Below, in pieces: positions 24,678 through 32,864 of a stretch of 64,000 nt of DNA. Position numbers and translations under genes: made by a program. Each line of letters opens with the position of its first letter. Position 1 is the stretch's first letter. Origin of the DNA: Burkholderiales bacterium. GTDB lineage: Bacteria; Pseudomonadota; Gammaproteobacteria; Burkholderiales; Burkholderiaceae_C. The DNA lies in the NCBI GenBank assembly GCA_016223165.1, contig JACRPO010000012.1, positions 496,001 to 560,000 on the forward strand, read 5' to 3'. Below the pieces are notes generated by a model. It made no database searches, was not told where the DNA came from, and was given only the letters and a program-made list of their open reading frames with translations.

Positions 24678-25739
24678 ATGAAGACAGGACGTACCCTGGT
24701 GAGCCTGGCCGAAGAACTCACGCGCCAGCTCGGCACGAAGAAGGACCTGATCGTGCCGTCGATGCTGGTGCGCCACACGACGACCGAAGGCGCGACGCGC
24801 CTCACCGTCGAAGAACCGAGCGGTCCGAACCACTACGGCATCATGCCGCTGGCTCGCCGCCAACTGGCCGACAAGCTGGGCATCCCGTATGCGTACTTCG
24901 AGCGCATGCGCGAGCAGCAGCCGCAACTGCTCGACAGCAACGTCAACACGTGGCTGCAGAGCGAGCCCGACCGCCGCATGCTTCGCACGCTGGACGGCAA
25001 CGTCCGCGCGGTACTGTCGGACCGTTACCGCCGGCTCGACAACTTCGACCTCGCCGAACACGTGCTGCCGATCCTGCGGCAGTTGCCCGATGTGATCTTC
25101 GAGTCGGTCGAATTGACCGAAACGAAGATGTACATGAAGTGCGTGACTCCGCGCGTGAGCCTCGAAGTCGCGCCCGGCGACGTCGTGCAGGGCGGCGTCG
25201 TGATCTCCAACAGCGAGGTTGGTCAAGGCACGTTGTCGGTACAGCCCTTGCTGTTCCGCCTGCTGTGCCGCAACGGGCTGATCGCAGCCGACAGTACGCT
25301 ACGCAAGACGCACGTCGGCCGCTCGCTGGCCACCGAGGAAGCGGGCGTGATCGCGTTTCAGGACGACACGCTCCAAGCGGACGACAGGGCCTTCTTCCTC
25401 AAGGTTCGCGACTTCGTCCAGGCCGCAGTGTCCGAGGTGACGTTCCTGCAGACCGCGCACAAGCTGCAGCGAACGCTCGGCATCCGTCTGACCGGCGACC
25501 CCATCAAGACGGTCGAGATCCTGGCGCAGCGCTACACGCTGAACGACGACGAGCGCACAGGCGTGCTGCGTCACCTGATCGAGGATGGCGAGCTGTCGGG
25601 CTACGGACTGGTGAATGCCGTGACCCACTACAGCCAGGATGTGGACAACTACGACCGCGCGACGGACCTCGAAGCGCTCGGCGGCCGGCTGCTCGAGCTG
25701 CCGGCGCAGGAGTGGAAGGCTCTGGCCGAAGCGGCCTAG
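24678..25739 (+). CDS. DUF932 family protein
   Basis: A 353-residue soluble protein matching the DUF932 family found on plasmids, phages and ICEs: an N-terminal helix (LVSLAEELTRQL), LARRQLADKLGIPYAYFERM, RMLRTLDGNVRAVLSDRYRRLDN, a VVISNSEVGQGTLSVQPLLFRLLCRNG block and a helical C-terminus ending SQDVDNYDRATDLEALGG. The biochemical function of the family is unknown. Its frequent phage/plasmid occurrence and a possible DNA-mimic or anti-restriction role have been speculated but not shown. The ATG at MKTGRTLVS follows TTGGAG; the longer upstream frame has no coding character. A strong terminator follows. Confidence 0.85.
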   Translation: MKTGRTLVSLAEELTRQLGTKKDLIVPSMLVRHTTTEGATRLTVEEPSGPNHYGIMPLARRQLADKLGIPYAYFERMREQQPQLLDSNVNTWLQSEPDRRMLRTLDGNVRAVLSDRYRRLDNFDLAEHVLPILRQLPDVIFESVELTETKMYMKCVTPRVSLEVAPGDVVQGGVVISNSEVGQGTLSVQPLLFRLLCRNGLIAADSTLRKTHVGRSLATEEAGVIAFQDDTLQADDRAFFLKVRDFVQAAVSEVTFLQTAHKLQRTLGIRLTGDPIKTVEILAQRYTLNDDERTGVLRHLIEDGELSGYGLVNAVTHYSQDVDNYDRATDLEALGGRLLELPAQEWKALAEAA

Positions 25740-25762
25740 AGCCCGGCGCAAAGCGAACGAGA

Positions 25763-25782
25763 AAGGGGGCTTCGGCCCCCTT
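25763..25782 (+). terminator. Strong hairpin terminator (TTCG tetraloop)
   Basis: AAGGGGGC-TTCG-GCCCCCTT forms a perfect 8-bp stem with a stable UUCG loop, about 24 bp after the DUF932 stop. The A-rich left and T-rich right arms make it potentially bidirectional. It separates this gene from the convergent repressor gene that ends at 25816. Confidence 0.8.
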
Positions 25783-25815
25783 CCTATTGCCGGCACCCGG
25801 CACCGCTGCGCCTCA

Positions 25816-26472
25816 TCAATACACGCGCAGCGCGATCGTGCCCCGCACCTTGCCGAGCAGGCGCAGCCCTCGCCTGCTTGCAGATGCGAACTCGCTGAAC
25901 TCGTTGTCGCTGTAGGCGCGGTTGTCGCACTTCAGCAGCCACCCATGTCCTGAGCGCCTCTCGGCCCGACGAATAACGACTTCGCCGCGGCACTCGAACG
26001 CGTACAGACCATTACCCACGAACCCGCTGCCTCTATCCACGAATGCAAGATCACCTTCGCGCAGCCGTGGCGCCATCTCATCGCCCGGCACCACAACCGG
26101 TTCGCTCTTCCGGCCAGGTCGTTGAAGGCTTTCCGCCATGTCGTGCACGCATCGCGCGACGTCGATCAACAGCCGGTGCTCGACGTCCTGTCCGCTTTGC
26201 GAAGTGAGCCCCACGAGTTCATTAGCGCCCAGATGCAGTTCACGACACAAGGTCGAGAACGACTTCAGGTCGGGCAAACCGGGATCGCTGTCCGCAAGCC
26301 ATCGCCGCACCGTTTGGGGCGCACACCCGGTGAGACCGGCCAGGAAGGAGGCCCGCTTGTCCGTGGGCAACCCGAGCGCTACCAAGCGCGCGATGAGTCG
26401 GTCGCGCACACCTGGAACTAAGCCAGCACCCGCCTTTGCAGCAGGGTCAACTGCTTTGCCGTTGGTCGCCAT
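25816..26472 (-). CDS. CI/SetR-like repressor with HTH and inactive S24 (LexA-like) domain
   Basis: The 218-residue protein has an N-terminal helix-turn-helix (KRASFLAGLTGCAPQTVRRWLA, residues ~40-61) and a C-terminal peptidase S24 fold (VVVPGDEMAPRLREGDLAFVD, GNGLYAFECRGEVVIRR). In LexA/CI/SetR proteins the motif reads Gly-Asp-Ser-Met and a later Lys completes the Ser-Lys dyad. Here position 132 is Glu instead of Ser and position 168 is Arg instead of Lys, and no Ala-Gly cleavage site is obvious in the linker. The fold is kept for dimerisation, but self-cleavage looks impossible. It is divergent from FlhDC-like activator genes, the SetR-SetCD arrangement of SXT/R391. It probably represses the element's transfer activators by sensing something other than the SOS response. 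Confidence 0.85.
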   Translation of the reverse strand: MATNGKAVDPAAKAGAGLVPGVRDRLIARLVALGLPTDKRASFLAGLTGCAPQTVRRWLADSDPGLPDLKSFSTLCRELHLGANELVGLTSQSGQDVEHRLLIDVARCVHDMAESLQRPGRKSEPVVVPGDEMAPRLREGDLAFVDRGSGFVGNGLYAFECRGEVVIRRAERRSGHGWLLKCDNRAYSDNEFSEFASASRRGLRLLGKVRGTIALRVY

Positions 26473-26737
26473 CTCATCGCATCTCGCTCGTTGGTAAGCA
26501 GTCCTGCTTCTACCGTGACTTTCGTAACCGGGTGTCCTTCTGTTCGAGAGCGACCGAATTCGCGGGGCCTTTTCGGTGGCGAATCGAGCGGTGTTGTGAA
26601 GCGACAGCAATTCCTGTCGAAGTGACGGCGAGGCTCAACATATGCTGCGCCAGACGTGTTGTCAGCACGCAGCCAGTGAGAACCCTTCCAAGACCAAGAC
26701 CAACACCCAACCCACGGGGATCTCGGAGGACCCGACC
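26473..26737. promoter_or_regulatory. Divergent control region between the SetR-like repressor and FlhDC-like activators
   Basis: The 265-bp spacer separates the repressor and activator starts. It contains a perfect inverted repeat, CGACAG-CAATTC-CTGTCG (26602-26619), a good operator candidate for the HTH protein, and a shorter dyad CGAATTCG (26555-26562). It is noticeably less GC-rich than neighbouring DNA, as promoter regions usually are. A possible -10 (TATGCT, 26641-26646) lacks a clear -35. A GGAGGACC ribosome site precedes the FlhD-like start. Confidence 0.6.
26602..26619. promoter_or_regulatory. Candidate operator for the SetR-like repressor
   Basis: CGACAG and CTGTCG flank a 6-base CAATTC spacer, giving an 18-bp dyad of the size bound by lambda-type HTH dimers. 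It lies about 120 bp upstream of the activator start and 130 bp from the repressor start. Confidence 0.5.
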
Positions 26738-27043
26738 ATGCACGACTCGCCTCTGACCGAAGTTCAAGACGCCAATCTGCGCACCCTGATCACGATCCGC
26801 GTCGGCCTCGAGCGCGACACCGTCGACACCTGCCGTATGTTCGCGCTGGATCCACGCACTGCCGAGAGGCTGCGAACGCTGCCACTCGACCGACTGTGGG
26901 CCCTTGTCCATTCGATCGGGCAAGTCAGCCTCTTCATCGCACGCGACGATCTCGGCACCCTTCTGGATTCCCCGCCGAGCGTGGCCGGTGCGCTGGCCGC
27001 CGCTCACGCCCCACGGCCTGCATCGATGTCCGCGGTCCGATGA
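26738..27043 (+). CDS. FlhD-like transcriptional activator subunit (SetC/AcaD-type)
   Basis: A 101-residue, all-helical protein whose core (LTEVQDANLRTLITIRVGLERD, CRMFALDPRTAERLRTL, LDRLWALVHSIGQVSLF) matches the FlhD family, which pairs with FlhC. The next gene encodes the FlhC partner, confirming the assignment. On SXT/R391 and A/C plasmids, FlhDC-like pairs (SetCD, AcaCD) are master activators of conjugation genes. The same role is likely here because the relaxase-like and coupling-protein genes follow directly and a CI-like repressor is divergent. The ATG follows GGAGGACCCGACC. A flagellar role is unlikely in this context. Confidence 0.85.
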   Translation: MHDSPLTEVQDANLRTLITIRVGLERDTVDTCRMFALDPRTAERLRTLPLDRLWALVHSIGQVSLFIARDDLGTLLDSPPSVAGALAAAHAPRPASMSAVR

Positions 27044-27052
27044 GCGGCCTTT

Positions 27053-27718
27053 ATGGAGTCCTCCAAACGGATCGAGCAGCGCATGCGAGCGCTGGCGCTG
27101 GCTCGGGACTGCGCTGAACTGGGCGCTCGGGTTCGGACGATCCATCACATCACGGGCATCAGCACGCGCGAGCTGGTGCGCCTCCTGTTCACCCAGCGCG
27201 AGCAGCCACCGCGCGGCCGCGCGCCCGACACCCGCGAGTGGTACCACTCGGCCAACTTGCTGTGCAGGACCGAGGCCTCGGTGATCGCATCGAACTTCCG
27301 TCGTCTGCGGTCCATGGGCATCGCCGCCGGAGAGGCCCTGGTCTGTGCCTACCGCTACTACCAGTCCGTTTATCAGCCGCCGCCCAGGATCAGCTTCGAT
27401 CGAGCGTTCGACCTCGCATCCCACACGGAGGCACTGTGGATCGCCAAGGCCAGCAGTTTCACAATGGTCGAGTGCAAGACCTGCGGCAGCGAGTACCTCG
27501 ACGCGATCGGTTCGATCGCCATCGAAGCCCGGCACTGCCCGTTTTGCCGCCTCGTTCGGCGTGTCGAGGTCGATCCGCGCATTCGAGGCTCCTTCCCGCA
27601 CTCCGCGCCGATGGACCCGCAGATCGCCGCCAGGTTTCTGCGACAGCTCGACTCGCAGCCTGATCGCGAGAGCCCGCCGAACTCATCGCCTTTCAAGGTC
27701 GACCCGACGAAGCCTTGA
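27053..27718 (+). CDS. FlhC-like transcriptional activator subunit (SetD/AcaC-type)
   Basis: The 221-residue protein follows the FlhC plan: a helical DNA-binding N-terminus (ARDCAELGARVRTIHHITGIS, a TRELVRLLF helix) and a ASVIASNFRRLRSMGI region, then a four-cysteine zinc site, CKTC and CPFC about 20 residues apart (residues ~139-164). A polar tail of ~40 residues follows. With the FlhD-like partner encoded 9 bp upstream it should form a heteromeric activator binding promoters of conjugation operons. Its own gene has a weak ribosome site, so translation may depend on the upstream gene. It probably activates traI, the pilus operon and excision genes. Confidence 0.87.
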   Translation: MESSKRIEQRMRALALARDCAELGARVRTIHHITGISTRELVRLLFTQREQPPRGRAPDTREWYHSANLLCRTEASVIASNFRRLRSMGIAAGEALVCAYRYYQSVYQPPPRISFDRAFDLASHTEALWIAKASSFTMVECKTCGSEYLDAIGSIAIEARHCPFCRLVRRVEVDPRIRGSFPHSAPMDPQIAARFLRQLDSQPDRESPPNSSPFKVDPTKP

Positions 27719-27755
27719 CCGAAGAATGTGCCATCGGCGCCCCGAGGGTCAAACG

Positions 27756-29453
27756 ATGGTGTCAGGTGTCGCGGCGAGCATGGACGGCGCTGCAGGTTTT
27801 GCGTCGGCCGACCCCGGCTTCGACGTGCTTCCTGTCGAGGCGCTGCTCGCCCCGCATGAAGCCCTGCTGGGCCGCATCAAGCTCTGCTACGGCGCCGACC
27901 GCGCGACCTTCGAACGCGACCTGATGCCGCTGGCGCGCAGCTACGCGGCGTTCGTGCATCTGCTGCCGGCGACGCCCGACAACTACTTCAAGACACCGGG
28001 CGGATTGCTCCGCCTCGGACTGGAGACAGCCTTCTTCGCGCTGCAGGGAACCGACGCGCACATCTTCTCAAGCAAGGCGACGATCAGCGCGCGCCGCGAG
28101 CTGGAGCCGCGCTGGCGCACCGCGACCTTCGTCGGCGGCTTGTGCTGCGAGGTACACCGCGTCCTCAGCCACCTGATCGTCACCACGCCGGAGGGCGACG
28201 AGTGGCCCTCGTTCCTGATGCCGTTGTGCGACTGGCTGCAACAGCATCGAGCGCTGCGGTACTTCATACGTTGGCGACCGCGTGCGTCCGAGGTTCGTGG
28301 ACTCGGGCTCTACGCGCTGCCGATGATCGTTCCGCCCACCCTGCTGGAAGCCCTTCGCCACGACGACGGCGCCATCGTGCGACAGCTGTTCGCCAGCGTC
28401 GGTGGCGTGCCGCAGTATCGGGAGCACAACGTCCTCGATGATCTCGTGCGCCGCTCGCTGGCCCTGGTCATCGACCGGAACTTGCTGGCCAGCGCCGATC
28501 GCTACGGTTCGCCGCAGTACGGCTCCCATCTCGAGCGCTACCTGGTCGATGCGATGCGCCGGCTGGCAGCGAGCCACTCGGCATGGACGGTCAATCGCGA
28601 CAAGGGTCGCCTCTGGTTCGGCGAAGACGGACTGTTTCTGGTCTGGCCCGCTGCGGCGCAGGACATGCTCGCGATGCTGGAGGCAGACCAGCTAGCCGGC
28701 ATCCCCAAGGCCCCCGACACCTTGCTCGACATCCTGCTCGACGCCGGCGTGCTGCTCGCCCAGGCGGATGGGAGTCGTACATGGAAAGTATTTCCATCCG
28801 ATGCGCCACTGGAGGCAGTGAAGCTCAGCGCGCCAGCGATCCTGCTTGCCGGCATCGAGCCGGCGCCCGTCGCACTGGCCCGACCCGTGCAGCGCCACGA
28901 ACGCGAACTCGTCGCTCAGGTGCCCGCACCTCCACCGAAGCCATGGCGCGAGGCCACCAAGCGGCCGGAGTCACCACCCGCGTCCTCGCCGCAGCTGTCC
29001 CTCATTGAAGTCGACGATGCAGATGCCGCGGTGCAGGAAGAGGTTTCCGGGCCAAGCACGCATGCGGCCGCGTTACCGGAGGGACCAGTCGATGCTCGAC
29101 CCATTCGTCTTCGCGCACCGATGCGGCTGAATCCGGCCGTGCGCCAGTCCCTGCACGAGGCGATCGACGCTCTCAACGACCCGCCTGCAACAACGCCGGT
29201 CTTCACCGTGCGCGAAGGGGTTTTCGTGCCGCTGACGGAGTTCGAACGCCGGTCCATCCAGCCGGCGGTTGCCGTTCGGTCGCTCAACGATGTCGGCATG
29301 CTGCACAAGCCGTCCCAGGCCGGGCCACCGACCCTGTCACGGGACGTGCAAGGCGTACCGGCCGTCGGCGTCGTGATCCTCGCCGCCCATGTCGAAGGTC
29401 TCGATCCCGAGGCCTTCATCAGCGAGTCCGGCACAACCACGCCGGGAGCTTGA
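27756..29453 (+). CDS. traI: TraI_2/MobH-type relaxase-like protein with altered metal motif
   Basis: The 565-residue protein has an N-terminal domain like TraI_2/MobH relaxases: VHLLPATPDNYF, TPGGLLRLGLETAFFALQ, then RWRTATFVGGLCCEVHR. A proline-rich linker and a C-terminal domain (MRLNPAVRQSLHEAIDAL) typical of TraI homologues follow. In classical MobH proteins the corresponding sites read as a histidine cluster before PGGL, PGGLxxH and LLHDxGK. Here the cluster, the His after PGGL and the HD pair are all changed (Asn-Tyr-Phe, Leu and Cys-Glu). Either this is a divergent clade with another mechanism or it no longer nicks DNA. It directly precedes traD (1-bp gap). ATG chosen for its GAGGGTC ribosome site. 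Confidence 0.7.
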   Translation: MVSGVAASMDGAAGFASADPGFDVLPVEALLAPHEALLGRIKLCYGADRATFERDLMPLARSYAAFVHLLPATPDNYFKTPGGLLRLGLETAFFALQGTDAHIFSSKATISARRELEPRWRTATFVGGLCCEVHRVLSHLIVTTPEGDEWPSFLMPLCDWLQQHRALRYFIRWRPRASEVRGLGLYALPMIVPPTLLEALRHDDGAIVRQLFASVGGVPQYREHNVLDDLVRRSLALVIDRNLLASADRYGSPQYGSHLERYLVDAMRRLAASHSAWTVNRDKGRLWFGEDGLFLVWPAAAQDMLAMLEADQLAGIPKAPDTLLDILLDAGVLLAQADGSRTWKVFPSDAPLEAVKLSAPAILLAGIEPAPVALARPVQRHERELVAQVPAPPPKPWREATKRPESPPASSPQLSLIEVDDADAAVQEEVSGPSTHAAALPEGPVDARPIRLRAPMRLNPAVRQSLHEAIDALNDPPATTPVFTVREGVFVPLTEFERRSIQPAVAVRSLNDVGMLHKPSQAGPPTLSRDVQGVPAVGVVILAAHVEGLDPEAFISESGTTTPGA

Positions 29454-29454
29454 C

Positions 29455-31389
29455 ATGTTGGTTCGGAAGTTCGAGATGCCGTGGCGCCGCGCCTATGAGG
29501 CTGCCGCCGGAATCGCCTGGCTTGCCTCGGCGATCTACTTCGGCGCGGTCGGCGCGACCGGAGCGTTGCCGGGCGTGCTGGCCTGGCCGCTCTGCGCGCT
29601 CTGCGTCCTGATGTCGCACCGAAGGTTCGGTCAGGCAAAGGAAATCCTGCGCGTTCGCAGTGCACTGGGTGGCAGAGGCATCGAGGTGATGAGCGTCGAG
29701 CAACTGCGGCGGCATTGCTCAGACCCGACAGAGATCTTCCTGGGCTTCGGCTTCGAGTGGCGTCCGGTCCACGCACAACGCCTCTACGAACTGGCCAAGG
29801 TCGACTACCGCGAGTTCACGGTGCCACCGTGGCTGCGGTGCCTGCTCGGGCAGAGTTCGACGCCCCAGCCCGATGCCGAGATCGGCCTGCCCTACATCCA
29901 CGGCGTCGAACCGGTCGAGGTGCCGCTGCACCGGCCCTTGCAGAACTTCGAGGGCGGAACGCTGCTCGTCGGCACCACGCAGTCCGGCAAGGGCGTGGCA
30001 CTCGCCACCTTGATCACGCAGGCCGTCCGACGCGGCGACGTCGTGGTCGTGATCGATCCGAAGAACAGCCACCGCCTCAAGCGCGTCGTCGAACGGGCTT
30101 GCGCCGACTACCGCGACGCAGACACGTTCATGGAGTTTCACCCGGCGTTTCCCGAGCGCGGCGTCAGGCTGGACTTCACCTTCAACTGGCAGAAGCCGAC
30201 CGAGGTCGCGTCGCGCATCCAGTCGATCATGCCGCCCGACACCGCTGGGGCCTTCTCCGCCTTCGGCTGGGATGCCGTGAACGTCGTCGTTCAGGCACTC
30301 GTTGAGCTGGAGGAGCGCCCGAACCTGATCAAGCTGACGAAGTACATCGAGGGCGGGATCGAGCCCGTTCTCGAAGCCTCGCTGCGGCGCTATTTCGACA
30401 AGCTCCTGGGCTCAGGCTGGCGCGAGCAGCCCGAGATGCGCAAGCTGCTGCACGAGGCCCAGCGCGGCAACATGAAGCGCCCCTCGGAGGCGGCCAGCAC
30501 CGACCTGATGGCGTTCGTGTCGTACTACGAACACCGGGTTCCGCAGAACCAGCGCAGCAAGGTGCTTGACGCCCAGGTGCGGACCTTCAGGCACAACAGG
30601 GAGCACTACCAGAAGATCACGGCCAACTTGCTTCCGGTCCTGTCGATGCTGACCTCGGGCGATCTCGGGCGCAGCCTTTCGCCGGACCCCTTCGACGCCG
30701 ACGACCTGAGGCCCATCATCAACTTCGAGAAGGTCGAACGTGGCAGCCATGTGCTCTACATGTGCCTCGACTCGCTGCCGGACCCATCGGTGGCTTCCGC
30801 GATCGGCGCGTTGGCCTTGGCCGACCTCGCTGCGCGGGCCGGCATGCGCTACAACCAAGGCGTCTACCGGCGCATCGCTCTCTTCGTCGACGAGGCGAGC
30901 AACGTCATCAACCTGCCCCTGATCGAGATCCTGAACAAGGGGGCGGAAGGCGGACTCTTCGCCACCTGCGCGATGCAGACGCTGGCCGACCTGGCCAAGC
31001 GCCTCGGCTCCGAGGATGCGGCACGGATGGCGCTCGGCAACCTGAACAACCTGATCGCGCTGCGAACGAAGGACCGGCCTACGCAGGACTTCGTGGTCGA
31101 GACCTTCGGCAAGACGGCGATCCACACGGTGCGCGTCGGCTTGAGCAGCGGCAGTGATGCTCACCTGGGCGACTTCTCGTCGAGCTACTCGACTCAACTG
31201 ACGGAGAGTTTCGAGGAAGTGGTGCCGGCCGACGTGCTGGGCAAGCTGCCGAACCTGCAGTACTTCGCATCGGTGTCCGGCGGCCGGATCATCAAGGGGA
31301 GGTTTCCCATCATCGAGCCCGATGCCGGGAAGTCACTGCCCCGGGTCACCCACTCGCCCACACCGCTGGCCGAGCGCGGCGCGACATGA
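29455..31389 (+). CDS. traD: Type IV coupling protein TraD (SXT/F-type)
   Basis: A 644-residue VirD4/TraG-family ATPase with two N-terminal membrane segments (about residues 17-55), Walker A GTTQSGKG at 173-180, the RecA-like VVVIDPKNSHRL strand, and Walker B ALFVDEAS around residues 476-483. It links the relaxosome to the secretion channel at the inner membrane and drives DNA export. It closely follows traI and overlaps the DUF4400 gene by 4 bp, the same trio as in SXT/R391. The MLVRKFEMPWR start is typical of ICE TraD proteins. Confidence 0.93.
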   Translation: MLVRKFEMPWRRAYEAAAGIAWLASAIYFGAVGATGALPGVLAWPLCALCVLMSHRRFGQAKEILRVRSALGGRGIEVMSVEQLRRHCSDPTEIFLGFGFEWRPVHAQRLYELAKVDYREFTVPPWLRCLLGQSSTPQPDAEIGLPYIHGVEPVEVPLHRPLQNFEGGTLLVGTTQSGKGVALATLITQAVRRGDVVVVIDPKNSHRLKRVVERACADYRDADTFMEFHPAFPERGVRLDFTFNWQKPTEVASRIQSIMPPDTAGAFSAFGWDAVNVVVQALVELEERPNLIKLTKYIEGGIEPVLEASLRRYFDKLLGSGWREQPEMRKLLHEAQRGNMKRPSEAASTDLMAFVSYYEHRVPQNQRSKVLDAQVRTFRHNREHYQKITANLLPVLSMLTSGDLGRSLSPDPFDADDLRPIINFEKVERGSHVLYMCLDSLPDPSVASAIGALALADLAARAGMRYNQGVYRRIALFVDEASNVINLPLIEILNKGAEGGLFATCAMQTLADLAKRLGSEDAARMALGNLNNLIALRTKDRPTQDFVVETFGKTAIHTVRVGLSSGSDAHLGDFSSSYSTQLTESFEEVVPADVLGKLPNLQYFASVSGGRIIKGRFPIIEPDAGKSLPRVTHSPTPLAERGAT

Positions 31390-32009
31390 TCCGCGTCGTC
31401 AGCGTCGTCTCGCTGCTGTGCTTGCTTGTGCTGGTCCTGTACCTGCCCTCGGCGCACTCGCCCGATCGGTTCATCGAGCTGGTTCGGCAAGAGCAGCAAG
31501 CCATCGAACGGTTCTGGGGTCCCGACGCGTCGGTACGCATCCTGGCGCGATCCCTGGCAATCGCCGACACGGCGCAGCAATCCTCGCCGGTCCCTCAGCC
31601 ATCGGCGGCGCTAGCCGCAGATCCGTTGAACGGCGCGATCGCGGTCGAGATGGCGTCGGTCAATCGGCGCCTCTTCAACAGCGCGTACTTCCGCTCCATC
31701 GATGCACTGCTCCTGCTCGCCGCCTTCAGGCTCGCGACCCTGCTGCAGTGGCTTCCATGGCTGCTCGTCTTCACAGCCGCCACGCTGATCGACGGCTTCT
31801 CGGTTCGCTGGGTGAAGGCGAAGGAGTTTCGTCAGCACGACCCGGAGTGGTTCGCAGCGTTCGCGTCCTTGGCGGTCATCGCCGTCTGCGCGACGGTGAT
31901 CGGCTTCGTCGTACCCGTAGCGCTTCACCCGCTGTTGATGCCGTGCGCTCCGTTGCTGCTCAGCCTCTTCATCTCAAGCGCTGTGGGGAGTTTCCACCTC
32001 AGGGCCTGA
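31386..32009 (+). CDS. DUF4400 membrane protein (s043-like)
   Basis: The 207-residue protein has an N-terminal hydrophobic helix (VVSLLCLLVLVLYLP), a periplasmic-like segment with IERFWGPDASVRIL, and four further membrane helices near residues 108-205, with ATLIDGFSVRWVKAKEF between them. This is the DUF4400 pattern of conjugative elements, normally encoded right after traD. Its function in transfer is unknown; an entry-exclusion or coupling-complex role is sometimes suspected. It is the last transfer gene before the accessory island, which marks the insertion hotspot. Confidence 0.85.
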   Translation: MIRVVSVVSLLCLLVLVLYLPSAHSPDRFIELVRQEQQAIERFWGPDASVRILARSLAIADTAQQSSPVPQPSAALAADPLNGAIAVEMASVNRRLFNSAYFRSIDALLLLAAFRLATLLQWLPWLLVFTAATLIDGFSVRWVKAKEFRQHDPEWFAAFASLAVIAVCATVIGFVVPVALHPLLMPCAPLLLSLFISSAVGSFHLRA

Positions 32010-32108
32010 GCCGGCGCGAGAGCCACGCCGCGGCACAACCGGGATCAGACTCATTTCAGTCGATAAGTACGGATGGCCGCGCCCATCATGACGACCTCCC
32101 TTCTCTTG

Positions 32109-32864
32109 TCAGCTACGAAACACATCCTCAGCCATGCCATCCAACCTCTGTTTCAGGGCTGGCCATGCCGGCATGTGCTTGTTCAAGGTTCGATAGAAGG
32201 CCGGGCTGTGGTTGTGATGGAGCAGGTGAACGAGCTCATGCAGCAAGACGTAGTCGATGCACTCGCGCGGCACCTTCACCAGCATCGGATTCAGCGTGAT
32301 GCGGCCGGCCGGGGAGCAACTGCCCCACTGCACCGTCATGTTCCGCAGCCGCATCCCCGGCACAGTTCGCACCCAGCGTAAGGTCGTCGCCACGGCCTCG
32401 AGCCGAGCCGCGAGCACTTCCTTGGCCCGTTGCCGATACCAGGCATCCAGCCCATCGCGGATCGACGCAGGTGACCGCTGGGGGGTCGTGACAACGAGGT
32501 ATGCACCGCAGAGTGCCGCATGCACCGGCGCTGACGGTTCCACCGTCACCTTCAGCCGATAGCGCCGCCCAAGGTAGCTCAGCGACTCGCCGCTGACGTA
32601 CTCGCGTGGTTGCGTGCCTGCGCGTCGGGCGCGGGCAGCATCGACGTGCTGACCGATCCAGCGCGCCCGCTTGCGCACCGCAGCCAACACGCTGGCCGGC
32701 GAGGCATCGGCCGGCGTGTCGACCAGCACGCGACCGTCGGGCTCGACATGAATCGCCACGCGCGACACCCGACGCTCGGCCTGGACCCGCACCCGAAACC
32801 GGATGATCTGGTCGCCGTAGCGGATGCGCTGCTCTTCGGCGAATGACACAGCCTCATCCATCAT
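32109..32864 (-). CDS. YgjP-like (DUF45) metallopeptidase-fold protein
   Basis: A 251-residue protein with a C-terminal zinc-metallopeptidase motif HELVHLLHHNHSPAFY (His-Glu-x-x-His) preceded by NMTVQWGSCSPAGRITLNPML, the diagnostic block of the YgjP/WLM-like DUF45 family. The N-terminal 110 residues form the variable beta domain. It is the last gene of the type I restriction operon, overlapping hsdR by 4 bp. DUF45 proteins are frequently attached to type I systems, where they may process HsdR or control self-toxicity; that function is an inference from association. An intact HExxH suggests activity. Confidence 0.88.
   Translation of the reverse strand: MMDEAVSFAEEQRIRYGDQIIRFRVRVQAERRVSRVAIHVEPDGRVLVDTPADASPASVLAAVRKRARWIGQHVDAARARRAGTQPREYVSGESLSYLGRRYRLKVTVEPSAPVHAALCGAYLVVTTPQRSPASIRDGLDAWYRQRAKEVLAARLEAVATTLRWVRTVPGMRLRNMTVQWGSCSPAGRITLNPMLVKVPRECIDYVLLHELVHLLHHNHSPAFYRTLNKHMPAWPALKQRLDGMAEDVFRS

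Noticed and set aside
26738..27718. Interpretation of the FlhD/FlhC-like pair as flagellar master regulators
   Set aside because: No flagellar genes nearby, the genes directly precede traI-traD and face a CI-like repressor; conjugation activators fit better.
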